A stretch of DNA of 64,000 nt from Desulfobacula sp. (GCA_023701135.1 JAMPXP010000006.1:62001-126000), one strand, 5' to 3'; positions 54,460-63,436 are shown, counted from the stretch's first letter. Notes: generated from the sequence alone by a model not told the origin. Numbers and translations are program-made.

Positions 54460-55049
54460 TCATTAAAACCGTCGAATTTGTTAAAAGCGCGGTCAAACCG
54501 TCCCAGTACCCGGAATATGATTTTCCTGAAATCGCCTTTGCAGGACGATCCAATGTGGGGAAATCCTCTTTGATCAATGCCCTGATGAACCGGAAAGATA
54601 TGGTGAAAACCAGTGCAAAGCCGGGGTGCACCCAGCTTATCAATTTTTTTCTGATCAATGGGGACCTCTCCTTTGTGGATCTTCCAGGGTATGGATATGC
54701 AAAAGTGTCCAGAGAAATCCGATCTCAATGGCAGCCCATGATCAATCTTTATCTTTCCGAGCGGCAGAATCTTCTGGGATTGATCCTGTTGATCGATATC
54801 CGCAGGGACCCTGAAAAAGAAGAATTCGATATGGTCAAATGGCTGGAAGGCCATGAACTGCCCTATCTGTTGATATTGACCAAATCTGACAAGCTGTCAA
54901 AAACACAGCAACAGAAAAGGCTTACCGCCATTTGTGCCCTGATGAACAGGGAAAACAGCAGCGCCATCCTCTTTTCATCAAAGACAAAACTGGGAAGGGA
55001 TCGGGTGCTGCAGGAAATCATGAATTTATTGGATTGGAATAATGAATAA
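54456..55049 (+). CDS. engB: Ribosome-biogenesis GTP-binding protein EngB (YihA/YsxC)
   Basis: A 197-residue GTPase required for large-subunit assembly. Motifs: G1 GRSNVGKSSL near residue 30, G2 KPGCTQLINFF, G3 DLPGYGYAKV, G4 LTKSDKL, and G5 FSSKTKLG. The ATG overlaps the aminotransferase stop by 4 bases. era begins 8 bases before its end. Confidence 0.96.
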   Translation: MIIKTVEFVKSAVKPSQYPEYDFPEIAFAGRSNVGKSSLINALMNRKDMVKTSAKPGCTQLINFFLINGDLSFVDLPGYGYAKVSREIRSQWQPMINLYLSERQNLLGLILLIDIRRDPEKEEFDMVKWLEGHELPYLLILTKSDKLSKTQQQKRLTAICALMNRENSSAILFSSKTKLGRDRVLQEIMNLLDWNNE

Positions 55050-55938
55050 TACAGACGAAAAGAATATCCGATCCGGATTTGTCGGCATCATCGGTGCTCC
55101 CAATGCCGGAAAATCAACCCTCCTCAATCAGGTTCTGGGGCAGAAAATTTCCATCACCTCCAAAAAACCCCAGACCACCCGGGACAGGATTCTGGGGATT
55201 GTCAACCGGCCCTTATCCCAGATTATTTTTATGGATACCCCGGGAATACACCGGAGCAAAAGCCTTTTTAACCGGAGAATCGTTGACCAGGCCATCCTGG
55301 CCATGGAAGATGCGGATATGATCCTGTTCATGATCGATGCGGCTTCAAGGAATTATACGGCGGAAAAACTGATTCTGGCCCAACTGAAAACCATCGAAAA
55401 AACAGTGATTCTGGCATTGAATAAAATCGACCTGGTGAAAAAAGATCAGGTCTATACCCTGGTTGAGGAATTTCAAAAACTGCATGAATTCAAGGCCATC
55501 GTTCCTGTTTCGGCTGAAAAAGGGGTCCAGGTGGAAGATCTTTTAAAGGAAATAGAGAGTTCATTGCCGGAAAGCCCTAGGCTGTATCCTGAAGAAACCT
55601 TGACCGATGTATCAGAGCGGTTTTTGGTAAAGGAGATGATCCGGGAAAAGGTATTCCGGTTGACCGGGATGGAAATTCCCTATTCCAGCGCTGTTACGGT
55701 GGATGCCTTTACCGTTGAAAAAAGACTCATCCTGATTCATGCCAGCATCCATGTGATCAAGGATTCCCAGAAGGGCATCATTATCGGAAAAAAAGGCGCC
55801 ATGCTGGCAAAAATCGGGGAAAAAGCACGAAAAGACATTGAAGAAATGCTTGGGAAAAAAGTGCTTTTGAAACTGTTTGTCAAAGTAACCCGGAACTGGG
55901 TTGATAACGAGAGGATCCTCTCCGAATTCGGTTATTAG
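55042..55938 (+). CDS. era: GTPase Era
   Basis: A 298-residue GTPase that binds 16S rRNA during small-subunit maturation. The G motifs are GAPNAGKST (G1), KPQTTRD (G2), DTPGIH (G3) and NKIDLV (G4). The C-terminal KH domain has VIKDSQKGIIIGKKGAML. It overlaps engB by 8 bases, giving a ribosome-biogenesis pair. A small HNH gene begins 4 bases after its stop. Confidence 0.97.
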   Translation: MNNTDEKNIRSGFVGIIGAPNAGKSTLLNQVLGQKISITSKKPQTTRDRILGIVNRPLSQIIFMDTPGIHRSKSLFNRRIVDQAILAMEDADMILFMIDAASRNYTAEKLILAQLKTIEKTVILALNKIDLVKKDQVYTLVEEFQKLHEFKAIVPVSAEKGVQVEDLLKEIESSLPESPRLYPEETLTDVSERFLVKEMIREKVFRLTGMEIPYSSAVTVDAFTVEKRLILIHASIHVIKDSQKGIIIGKKGAMLAKIGEKARKDIEEMLGKKVLLKLFVKVTRNWVDNERILSEFGY

Positions 55939-55942
55939 CACC

Positions 55943-56236
55943 ATGGATCAGCCTTTTGGGTTCGCAGATGACATTTTTCTGAAAAAGGAGCGGGAGAAGG
56001 CCAGAAAGCTTAGATCAAGCCAGTGGTGGAAACGGAAACGCTCCTCAGGGATCTGTCATTATTGCAAACAAAGCTTTCCTCCCGGGGAACTGACCATGGA
56101 TCATATCATACCCCTTTCAAGGGGCGGCCGGACGGAAAAATTTAATGTGGTTGCCTGCTGCAAAGCCTGCAATACGAAAAAAAAGAGACTTCTCCCCTCA
56201 GAGTGGGACGAATATATGCAGTCCTTAGAAAAATAA
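55943..56236 (+). CDS. HNH endonuclease
   Basis: A 97-residue protein with a full HNH/zinc motif: CHYCKQSFPPGELTMDHIIPLSRGG, then NVVACCKACNTKKK. Two CxxC pairs should bind zinc, and DH plus the Asn-His region form the nuclease site. The N-terminal 40 residues are basic. Such stand-alone HNH proteins are widespread, and their cellular role is uncertain. It lies 4 bases after era and ahead of a terminator, so it ends the his-era transcript. Confidence 0.88.
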   Translation: MDQPFGFADDIFLKKEREKARKLRSSQWWKRKRSSGICHYCKQSFPPGELTMDHIIPLSRGGRTEKFNVVACCKACNTKKKRLLPSEWDEYMQSLEK

Positions 56237-56270
56237 GAGCCCGGAAAAAATGGTTTCCCCGGGCTCTTAT
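56233..56270. terminator. Bidirectional terminator hairpin
   Basis: A perfect 12-base stem (ATAAGAGCCCGG at 56233-56244, complement at 56259-56270) with a 14-base loop, lying between the convergent ends of the HNH gene and the gene at 56292. Both sides are A/T rich, so it can work in both directions. Confidence 0.75.
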
Positions 56271-56291
56271 TCGTTATGATCTCGGATATGC

Positions 56292-57047
56292 TTATTTTTT
56301 GTTGCAAAGCCTGTGAATGGTCTGTGCATGCCATTCGCCGCGGCCTGAGAAGGTGGGCTGGCCGAGTTCGATGAGGCGGGCGGCAACCTGATCAAAGGTG
56401 GCACCTTGGCTGCGCATGGTGTGAATAATATCCATGACGGCATCCCTGCCGAGAAGCCTGCTGTCTGCTGAGACGGTCTCTTCTGCTTTTTGAGGGATCA
56501 GTTTTTTTCTTTTGCGAATAACGGGTTTTTCAAGCTCGGCAGGGGCGGCCGGTGCTGGCGCAGTCTCGATTGGATCAGGCTCCTGCAGAGTGACATAATG
56601 ATGCTCGAAAGCGCCGGCGGGTTCATTTTCTTCCATGGGTTCTTCAGCATCCGGTCCGGGAGCAATGTTCAGATGATCGACAATCCTTTCGATGGCAATG
56701 GCCTGGCGTTCCATCATATCGGCCATTCTTTCCTGGATATTGATCAAATAATCCTGATTCTTTGCCAGGGTTTCAATGTGGTTGCTGAGATTTTCAACAG
56801 CGTCCGCCAGCATGGCAGTGACGGATGCTTCATCCACGGGCAGGCCGTTTCCACCCTGAAGGGCAGGGATAGGGGGTCTTTTCACATTCTGGTTTCGGGT
56901 GTTCTGGTATCCTCCTCCGCCATAGGAATTAAATCTTTGGGTGGTATAATGATAGGAATTATCATAGTTTTTTCGTGTTTTGGGAGTACGCGGTTTTTCA
57001 GCCTGGCCATTTCTTAGGCTTTGTAAGAAGTCGTTCATTTGGTTCAT
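56292..57047 (-). CDS. Coiled-coil protein with serine-recombinase-like C-terminal segment, function unknown
   Basis: A 251-residue protein. Residues 1-70 are low in complexity and rich in Asn, Tyr, Gly and Arg. About 75-130 is helical with repeated Met and Gln (coiled coil). About 135-190 is acidic and Pro/Ala rich. The last 50 residues (GATFDQVAARLIELG, then GEWHAQTIHRLCN) look like the helix-turn-helix end of the Recombinase domain of large serine recombinases. No catalytic domain is present. It may bind DNA, but this is inferred. A strong AAGGAGG precedes the ATG, and a terminator follows. Confidence 0.7.
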   Translation of the reverse strand: MNQMNDFLQSLRNGQAEKPRTPKTRKNYDNSYHYTTQRFNSYGGGGYQNTRNQNVKRPPIPALQGGNGLPVDEASVTAMLADAVENLSNHIETLAKNQDYLINIQERMADMMERQAIAIERIVDHLNIAPGPDAEEPMEENEPAGAFEHHYVTLQEPDPIETAPAPAAPAELEKPVIRKRKKLIPQKAEETVSADSRLLGRDAVMDIIHTMRSQGATFDQVAARLIELGQPTFSGRGEWHAQTIHRLCNKK

Positions 57048-57182
57048 ATCCTCCTTGGGGTATTAAAATGCCAAAACTGGTGATGCCAAGCTTGACAAAA
57101 GATAACTTTGGATTTTGCAACTTATCGAATTTACTAAAAGTTACAGGGCTTTTCAGATTAACGCCAACGGAAAAGCTGCGTA

Positions 57183-57211
57183 TTTATCCTTTTTTTAAAG
57201 ATTTTTGTCAA
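57183..57211 (-). promoter_or_regulatory. Promoter for the gene at 56292-57047
   Basis: On the minus strand a perfect TTGACA (57211-57206) is followed after 17 bases by GATAAA (57188-57183). Transcription would start near 57176, leaving a leader of about 130 bases. The -35 lies in one arm of a 13-base inverted repeat whose other arm is at 57088-57100. Confidence 0.5.
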
Positions 57212-57337
57212 GCTTTTTTTACGAATTCCAAATGACGACAAACAAGCGCCTTTTCGCTGTTTTATTCATTTGAAACACAGATTTTTTTATGATAAAAGAA
57301 ATTTTTCCGTTAATCCTAAAAAGAGGACAGCATAAAG

Positions 57338-57757
57338 ATGGTTGAAAATAAAACCTATAAAACCAGTTACCGGATTGAAGACCCCGGTATTGTCAAAGCA
57401 GACATCCTTGAACCCATTCCCTATGCCTATAAATCCAAGAGAAGCATTGACATCACCATCAAACAGCCCGAATATACCTCTGTCTGTCCCATGACGGGCC
57501 TGCCGGACAACGGCTGTATCACCATACGATACCGGCCCGACCAAACCATTGTGGAACTTAAATCCCTGAAATATTACCTCCTCCAGTACCGGAATGTCGG
57601 GATGTTTTATGAGCATGTGGTCAATAAGATTCTGGATGACCTGGTCCAGGTATTAAGCCCTTTGCGCATGGAGGTCACCGGTGAATTCACGCCAAGAGGC
57701 GGGATCAGCTCCCTTGCCACGGCCGTGTATGAAAAGGGGCAAAGGGCTAACCTGTAA
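57338..57757 (+). CDS. queF: NADPH-dependent 7-cyano-7-deazaguanine reductase (short type)
   Basis: A 139-residue enzyme that reduces preQ0 to preQ1. The catalytic Cys is in SVCPMTGLPDNG near residue 50, and the QueF motif ELKSLKYYLLQYRN follows near 85. It completes the preQ1 route begun by queD, queE and queC at 20-21.7 kb, but in a separate transcript. Its start shows GAGG 9 bases upstream. It converges with dus and overlaps it by 11 bases. Confidence 0.96.
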   Translation: MVENKTYKTSYRIEDPGIVKADILEPIPYAYKSKRSIDITIKQPEYTSVCPMTGLPDNGCITIRYRPDQTIVELKSLKYYLLQYRNVGMFYEHVVNKILDDLVQVLSPLRMEVTGEFTPRGGISSLATAVYEKGQRANL

Positions 57758-58712
57758 GTGTCTCAAACTCTCTGATAAGGGACAGGGCGTGATCGCCGGA
57801 TTCAATGGCGGAAAGCCTTTTTCTGAAGGAAGAACACCCGGGGATACCTTTGACAAACCATGACAACCGGCCCCGAAGCATCCTGCAGGCCGGTTCTTCA
57901 CCAAAAAAATCAATATAGCTCCGGGTCAACTGCGCCATGGCGCCGAATATCTGCCGGCGGGACGGAACCGGATAGCTTCCGGTTTCAAGGAAGGCATCAA
58001 TCTGGGAAAAAATAAAGGGATTGCTTAAGGCCGCTCTTCCCACCATCACCGCATCACAGCCGGTGACCGATAGCATTTTATGGGCGTCTTCAACACAGGT
58101 AATGTCCCCGTTGCCGATTACCGGAATGGAAAGCCTTTGTTTCATCTCTGTAATGAGATTCCAGTCGGCCTTGCCTTTGAATCCCTGGCCGGCTGTCCTG
58201 GGGTGGAGAATCACGGCATCGACCCCGGCATCCTGGGCAATCTGTGCGATCCTGAACGCATCCTGTCCGGATGCATCCCATCCGGAACGGATCTTGATGG
58301 TCAGGGGCAGGTCGATGGCCTTCCGGATGGAAGACAATAGGGCCCCGGCAAGTTCGGGTTGCTTCATCAAGGCGACCCCGGCCCCTTGTTTTACCACTTT
58401 TTTCACACTGCATCCGAAATTGATATCAATGATGTGGGCCGCTTTCATCTCCTGGATCGCTCTTGCAAAGTCTGCCATCAGTTCCGGGTCAGCCCCGAAA
58501 ATCTGTATGGATAAGGGCTGCTCTTCCTCTTTTGAAGATATTAACCGCATGGTTTTTTCCGAATTATAAAAAAATCCCTTGGCGCTGACCATTTCCGAAG
58601 AGACCACGGCGCAGCCGCATTCTTTTACAAGAAGGCGGAAGGGCAGGTTGGTAATCCCGGCAAGGGGGGCGAGAAATGTTTTTCCGTGAATTTGAATATT
58701 TTTTATTTTCAA
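57747..58712 (-). CDS. tRNA-dihydrouridine synthase (DusB-like)
   Basis: A 321-residue FMN enzyme that reduces uridine in tRNA. It has the N-terminal LAPLAGITNLPFR, catalytic Cys in INFGCSVKKVVKQGAG near residue 99, IKIRSGW, the His in VILHPRTAGQGF, and VIGNGDIT. The start is a TTG at 58712 overlapping the DUF1848 stop (TTGA); the next Met is inside the FMN domain, so the TTG is needed. The 3' end overlaps queF. Confidence 0.94.
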   Translation of the reverse strand: MKIKNIQIHGKTFLAPLAGITNLPFRLLVKECGCAVVSSEMVSAKGFFYNSEKTMRLISSKEEEQPLSIQIFGADPELMADFARAIQEMKAAHIIDINFGCSVKKVVKQGAGVALMKQPELAGALLSSIRKAIDLPLTIKIRSGWDASGQDAFRIAQIAQDAGVDAVILHPRTAGQGFKGKADWNLITEMKQRLSIPVIGNGDITCVEDAHKMLSVTGCDAVMVGRAALSNPFIFSQIDAFLETGSYPVPSRRQIFGAMAQLTRSYIDFFGEEPACRMLRGRLSWFVKGIPGCSSFRKRLSAIESGDHALSLIREFETLTG

Positions 58713-59629
58713 GATATTTTATCTTTTTTGAGTTTGTTATCCATATCCGGGGCTGCATAACAGAAAAGGCAGTTATGGAAGCAGGGATGTTGGTCATAGG
58801 ACCCGATATCGATGGACCGGGTGCATTTACACCCTTGTTTTGAACGCTGTCCATAATCTCTTCGGGTTTCAGGATCCCCTTTGAAATTCCTTTTTAAAAG
58901 GTTTCCATCCACACAGGCATTTTCAAGAATCATTGTGTCTGAACCCAGTCCGGAAACCAATTCCTTTTCACAGCAAAGCGACAAACGCATATTCAGTTTT
59001 GAAAGATGTTTTTCCATCCGCTGGATGACTTCTAATTTTTTTGCCGGGGACGGGGCTGTAAAAATAGGACCGGCCTCTTTTTTACGGGATAAGAATGCCA
59101 GCCGGTTATGGATTTTAGGATACATGTCCAGAAAACTGGTCACACATGTTTTGATGCCGAGGGCTGAGGCCTCACCGGCAATGACGGCGAAATCTGAAAG
59201 ATTATCCTTTTCGCATCCATCCGGTTCCATTTTGTAAAAACAGATGGGGTCAAAGCGCCAGGCAATATTCTCGGGCCCGAACAGGGAGGCAAGTGTTTTT
59301 AACTGGCCAAGCCTTTGGCACAAAGGCAAAATCCCCGGTTCCAGCAAAGGGGATTCGGAATTGATGGTGAAATTGAAATACAGGTTGAATCCAAGCCGAT
59401 TCAGCTTTTCACCAGCTTTCATACGAAGAAATGCATCATAGTTTTTTGACCAGAACACGATGGAATGAACGGATTCCTTTGACGCCTCAACCGTCTTAAC
59501 CACCCGGGTATAGGGATTTTTGACTTCAAAGCATCCGAGCCGGATGCGTTCCATAAACCAGTCCATATAAAAGCCGGGGATATCGGTTCTTCGTGAAGCA
59601 GATAGAATTTTAGCCGGGTTCGGGCTCAT
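58709..59629 (-). CDS. DUF1848 family protein (Cys motif near C-terminus)
   Basis: A 306-residue protein of the DUF1848 family: it begins ILSASRRTDIPGFY and has VFWSKNYDAFL and YLNFTI-like LYFNFTIN segments suggesting a TIM-barrel-like fold. The C-terminus holds GCKCTRSIDIGSYDQHPC then FHNCLFCYA, a CX3CX2C cluster-like motif of the radical SAM kind but at the wrong end of the protein. Its activity is unknown. The ATG is 59629. It overlaps dus by 4 bases and the small upstream gene by 20. Confidence 0.85.
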   Translation of the reverse strand: MSPNPAKILSASRRTDIPGFYMDWFMERIRLGCFEVKNPYTRVVKTVEASKESVHSIVFWSKNYDAFLRMKAGEKLNRLGFNLYFNFTINSESPLLEPGILPLCQRLGQLKTLASLFGPENIAWRFDPICFYKMEPDGCEKDNLSDFAVIAGEASALGIKTCVTSFLDMYPKIHNRLAFLSRKKEAGPIFTAPSPAKKLEVIQRMEKHLSKLNMRLSLCCEKELVSGLGSDTMILENACVDGNLLKRNFKGDPETRRDYGQRSKQGCKCTRSIDIGSYDQHPCFHNCLFCYAAPDMDNKLKKDKIS

Positions 59630-59981
59630 GATTTTTTTTAAAATCTGAAAAAGAGATGATCCGGCCCTGTTTTTTATCTTCCGGCCCGGATTTTTTCCCG
59701 GTCTTTGGATTGTTCCGGAAATCCGGAGAAGAAACCGGCAAATCTTCCACAGGGCTTTCAACTTTTTCCAGCCTCATTTTCTTGCCGTTCATAAAGAATT
59801 CATGACCGTTGATATAGTCATTTTTCAAAAGCCAGGACACCACCTGCAAAGGAATCTGGAGCATCAGGAGCCGGATATGGAACCAGTCTTTTTTAGCATC
59901 GGGCAGAATACTCTCAATTCTTGCAAAGGACACCGGGGTGTCTTCAAGGTATAAAAGAACAACATCATTGATATCAGCCAT
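59610..59981 (-). CDS. Small unknown protein upstream of the DUF1848 gene
   Basis: A 123-residue protein. Residues 1-65 look folded (VVLLYLEDTPVSFARIESI, WFHIRLLMLQIPLQVVSWLLKNDYI), with a possible RNA- or ligand-binding beta-helix pattern. The rest is Lys/Pro-rich and probably disordered, ending in FSDFKKNHEPEPG. No family is recognised. AGGG precedes the ATG. It overlaps the DUF1848 gene by 20 bases, so it likely forms an operon with that gene and dus. Confidence 0.7.
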   Translation of the reverse strand: MADINDVVLLYLEDTPVSFARIESILPDAKKDWFHIRLLMLQIPLQVVSWLLKNDYINGHEFFMNGKKMRLEKVESPVEDLPVSSPDFRNNPKTGKKSGPEDKKQGRIISFSDFKKNHEPEPG

Positions 59982-60066
59982 GTTTCCCTCGGTGCAGTTT
60001 GATTTTTCTTGTCAACCGGTATGATATAACATAATCTTTTCAGAACAGAAAGAAGGGAATGCAGAC

Positions 60067-61479
60067 ATGGTCTTTGTTCATCAAAAAAAATGGCAGATAT
60101 TTTTTCTTGTGGCGACATCCATTTTCATGTCAACCCTGGATTCCAGCATCGTCAATGTGGCGCTTCCTTTTATGATGAAGGATCTGCAGACCCAAATCCA
60201 GACCATCCAGTGGGTGGTTTTGATCTATCTTGTGACGGTTTCTGCCTTGCTTTTAACCTTTGGCCGGCTTTCCGACATCAAGGGCAGAAGACCTGTGTAT
60301 GTGACCGGGTTTAGTGTATTTGTAGCCGGCTCCCTGTTGTGCGGCCTGGTCGGGAGCGTTTTTTTGCTCATTATTTCGAGGTGTTTGCAAGGGGTTGGGG
60401 CCGCCATGCTGATGGCGTGTTCTCCCGCCCTTCTGGTGGATGCCTTTCCGGTCCGGGAACGGGGAAGGGCGCTGGGCATGATCGGTGCCGTGGTGGCGGC
60501 AGGGCTGACCATTGGACCCGTTGTCGGCGGCATCATCCTTGAATATTTTTCATGGCGGTATATTTTTTATATCAATATTCCCATCGGCATGGGGGCCACC
60601 CTTGGCGGTATGGTGATTTTAAAGGATATTCCGTCTGCCGCCGGCAGTGGCGAACCCATGGATATAAAAGGAAGTCTTCTTTTGATCCTTCTTTTATCCG
60701 GTCTTATCCTTTTCATGACCCAATTGTCCAAATGGGGGGTGCTTTCCCTTCCGGCCCTTTCATGCGCGGTGATATCCATTCTGGCCGGTATCGGGTTTGC
60801 AGTGAATGAATCCCGGACCCCATATCCCTTATTTGATATGGCGCTTTTGAAAATCAGGTTGTTTCTGTTTCCTGTGATCGGGGCCGCCCTTTTGTTTGCT
60901 GCCCTTTTTGTGATGGTCTTTCTGATGCCGTTTTATCTGACCTATCCATGCGGGTTTCCTGCTTCAAAAACAGGTTTCATCATGATTGTTCCGTTTTTGT
61001 TTCTGCTGGTCATCAGTCCTGTGTCCGGTTTTTTGTATGATAAATTCGGCTCCCGGCAGCTCTGTCTCATCGGCATGAGTGTATTGATGCTGTCTCTTGT
61101 TTCCCTGTTAACCGTCGAGCCGTCCATGGAGGTCCTGCCGCTTCTGTGGCGGCTTGGTCTTGCCGGCATCGGGACAGCCCTCTATGTGTCTCCCAACAAT
61201 ACCGTCATCATGAGTTCCATTCCGTCTTACCGGCGGGGCACCGCCTCGGGTGCCGTTGCAACGGCAAGAAATATCGGCATGGTCATGGGGGTGGCCCTGG
61301 CCGGGTTGATATTTTCAGCTTCCTTTTCCTCCCTGACCCATGGTGCAGACCTTGACAAATATACAACGGTATTGGAACCATTTTTTTTGCTCAGTTTTCA
61401 GCGGGCCATGATAACGGGTGTTGTTCTTTCAATGTTGGGAATAGGGGTGACCTTGGTCAGGGGCCCGGAATCAAAATAA
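60067..61479 (+). CDS. DHA2-family (EmrB/QacA) MFS drug-type exporter
   Basis: A 470-residue inner-membrane protein with about 14 helices. The helix 1 signature LDSSIVNVALPFM near residue 20, the loop motif GRLSDIKGRRPVY near 65, and helix 5 GAVVAAGLTIGPVVGGIIL near 145 mark the 14-helix proton-driven exporter family. The substrate is unknown. No membrane-fusion (EmrA) gene is adjacent. AGAAGGG precedes the ATG. An alpha/beta hydrolase gene follows after 25 bases and may be co-transcribed. Confidence 0.93.
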   Translation: MVFVHQKKWQIFFLVATSIFMSTLDSSIVNVALPFMMKDLQTQIQTIQWVVLIYLVTVSALLLTFGRLSDIKGRRPVYVTGFSVFVAGSLLCGLVGSVFLLIISRCLQGVGAAMLMACSPALLVDAFPVRERGRALGMIGAVVAAGLTIGPVVGGIILEYFSWRYIFYINIPIGMGATLGGMVILKDIPSAAGSGEPMDIKGSLLLILLLSGLILFMTQLSKWGVLSLPALSCAVISILAGIGFAVNESRTPYPLFDMALLKIRLFLFPVIGAALLFAALFVMVFLMPFYLTYPCGFPASKTGFIMIVPFLFLLVISPVSGFLYDKFGSRQLCLIGMSVLMLSLVSLLTVEPSMEVLPLLWRLGLAGIGTALYVSPNNTVIMSSIPSYRRGTASGAVATARNIGMVMGVALAGLIFSASFSSLTHGADLDKYTTVLEPFFLLSFQRAMITGVVLSMLGIGVTLVRGPESK

Positions 61480-61504
61480 TTACAAATCCTGAACAGGAGG
61501 ATCT

Positions 61505-62326
61505 ATGAATCCATGGAAAAATGAAGATTATTCAGTGCTGGATCAGCCCCGGGTATTAAGATATCTTTTTCATCCCCGGTCTGAAAATGGTTACAGACCG
61601 GGCAGGGCCAATCGGGAGGACATTCTTATCCGGGTGGATGAAGGAGTTGATCTGGGAGCTTCTTTTCATTTTGTTCATCAGGGTGGGCCTGTGCTTCTTT
61701 TTTTCCACGGCAATGGTGAAATCGTATCGGATTATGATGATTTCGGAAAGTATTACAATGATCTGGGCTTGAATTTTCTGGTGGTGGATTATAGGGGATA
61801 TGGGCGGTCTACAGGAACCCCTACGGTCGCATCCATGATAAAGGACTGTCACAGGATTATTGATTTTGTATCGGCCTATATGCAGAAAAATAAACTGACA
61901 GGCCCCCTGTGTGTCATGGGCAGGTCCCTTGGAAGTGCTTCCGCCGTTGAGTTGGGTGCCACAAGGGCGAATGAATTCGCCTGCCTGATCATTGAAAGCG
62001 GCTTTGCCCGGATTTCCCCCTTGCTTAAAACCCTGGGTGTTGACCCTGATCGTATTGGATTCAAGGAAGGGCAGGGGAATGAAAATATTGATAAAATAAA
62101 GACCGTTGCAAAGCCCTGTCTTGTAATCCATGCCGAGTTTGACCATATCATTCCGTTTTCAGAAGGCAAAGCCCTTTTTGAAGCCTGCGGTTCGAGCGAT
62201 AAAACGCTCCTGGAAATCAAAGGGGCAAACCATAATGATATTTTTTTCAAGGGGATGAACTCATACCTGGATCATATCCGAAAAATATGTCATCTCAGGG
62301 TTGATATGGAATCAGGATCTCTGTAA
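61505..62326 (+). CDS. Alpha/beta hydrolase
   Basis: A 273-residue serine hydrolase. The oxyanion-strand segment LLFFHGNGE, VVDYRGYGRSTG, the nucleophile elbow GRSLGSAS (Ser about residue 139), the acid in HAEFDHIIPF and the final His in GANHNDI give a complete triad. It resembles the BEM46/FrsA-like soluble esterase group without signal peptide. The substrate is unknown. AGGAGG precedes the ATG. It converges on the second dus gene with a 3-base gap. Confidence 0.92.
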   Translation: MNPWKNEDYSVLDQPRVLRYLFHPRSENGYRPGRANREDILIRVDEGVDLGASFHFVHQGGPVLLFFHGNGEIVSDYDDFGKYYNDLGLNFLVVDYRGYGRSTGTPTVASMIKDCHRIIDFVSAYMQKNKLTGPLCVMGRSLGSASAVELGATRANEFACLIIESGFARISPLLKTLGVDPDRIGFKEGQGNENIDKIKTVAKPCLVIHAEFDHIIPFSEGKALFEACGSSDKTLLEIKGANHNDIFFKGMNSYLDHIRKICHLRVDMESGSL

Positions 62327-62329
62327 AAT

Positions 62330-63289
62330 TCAATATAGAAATTCAGAACCTTCCGTGAAGAAATCGGCAGCCGATTCCTTATACCGGGTGATGGACTCCG
62401 ATTTCAGAATATGTTTCAGAGATTTGCCTTTCCCTCTGAAAGAGGGTCCAAGATGGCTCCAGAATCCTTTCATTCGCCCGAGCAGATGGGCCGGGCCTGA
62501 ATAAATTCTTTGATAGCCTAGAAAAAGATCCTCGTGGAAGGCTCTCAGCCGCTTGATCTTATTTTCATTTGATGGAAGTCCCCTTATGTCTTCCGCCAGA
62601 AACGGGTTTGCGAGAAGCCCCCGGCCGATCATGAAGGCCCGGATATCCGGGAATCTTTTCCAAAGGATTTGAAACGAGGTTAAATCCCTTATGTCTCCGT
62701 TGTAAACAAAGGGATGCCGGCTTAAAAGGCGGGCCTCAGCAAAGGCATCATGATCCGGATCCCCTTCATACATCTGTATACCGGTTCGAGGATGAAGAAT
62801 GATTTCATCCAGAGGATATTTGTCAAATACAGGCAAAAGAGAGTAAATTTCATTTTTTGATAGCCGGCCCAATCTTATTTTAACCGAAAGGCCGGTTAAG
62901 ATCCTGGGAAAAACATGATCCAGGAAGGCATCAATTTTTTCCGGATACATTAAAAGACCGGAGCCCCTGTTTTTATTGGCCACCTTGGCATGGGGGCAGC
63001 CTAGATTCCAATTGATTGTTTGGTTCCCCATGTCATGGAGATGGTGGGCAAGGAAAATAAAATCCTCGGCATTATTTCCTAGAATCTGGGGGATGGTGAA
63101 AATTTGGTTGTTTTCAGGGGATACATCTTTAAGCCTTGAGAGTTTCAGTTTCTTTTTGCCCATGGTGGGGATAAAAGGCGCCATGGCTTCATCCACTCCC
63201 CCAAAATGACGGGCAAAGGTATTGCGGAAGGTGATATCGGTAAAGCCCTGTAAAGGCGCAAGGATGATCTTTATGGGGGAGGTTTTCAT
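62330..63289 (-). CDS. Second tRNA-dihydrouridine synthase family protein
   Basis: A 319-residue FMN TIM-barrel protein of the Dus family. It has LAPLQGFTDITFRN, catalytic Cys in INWNLGCPHAKVANKNRGSG near residue 100, VKIRLGR, ILHPRTGIQMYEG and VYNGDI. It is less standard than the Dus at 57.7 kb (LQGFTD in place of the more common MAGVTD) and is closer in style to DusC-like or anaerobe-specific homologues. The target uridine is unknown. The ribosome site is weak. Confidence 0.9.
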   Translation of the reverse strand: MKTSPIKIILAPLQGFTDITFRNTFARHFGGVDEAMAPFIPTMGKKKLKLSRLKDVSPENNQIFTIPQILGNNAEDFIFLAHHLHDMGNQTINWNLGCPHAKVANKNRGSGLLMYPEKIDAFLDHVFPRILTGLSVKIRLGRLSKNEIYSLLPVFDKYPLDEIILHPRTGIQMYEGDPDHDAFAEARLLSRHPFVYNGDIRDLTSFQILWKRFPDIRAFMIGRGLLANPFLAEDIRGLPSNENKIKRLRAFHEDLFLGYQRIYSGPAHLLGRMKGFWSHLGPSFRGKGKSLKHILKSESITRYKESAADFFTEGSEFLY

Positions 63290-63436
63290 AAAATTTAATC
63301 CGGTTTGGTTTCTGTTATATTCTGTCCCGGTCTGAAAAAGACTTTGACAAACCTGACGGTGATAATCTATACACCAAGTATTTTAGCCTGTGTTATATAG
63401 AAGTTTAACTTAAGATTGCAAGGAGTGTTTTCGGGC

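Noticed and set aside
57048-57337. preQ1 riboswitch upstream of queF
   Set aside because: The leader shows no recognisable preQ1-I or preQ1-II core; likewise none was seen before queD.
60009-60037. TTGTCA-N17-TAATCT ahead of the DHA2 exporter
   Set aside because: The -10 matches the consensus at only half its positions, and competing TATAAC sits at the wrong spacing.
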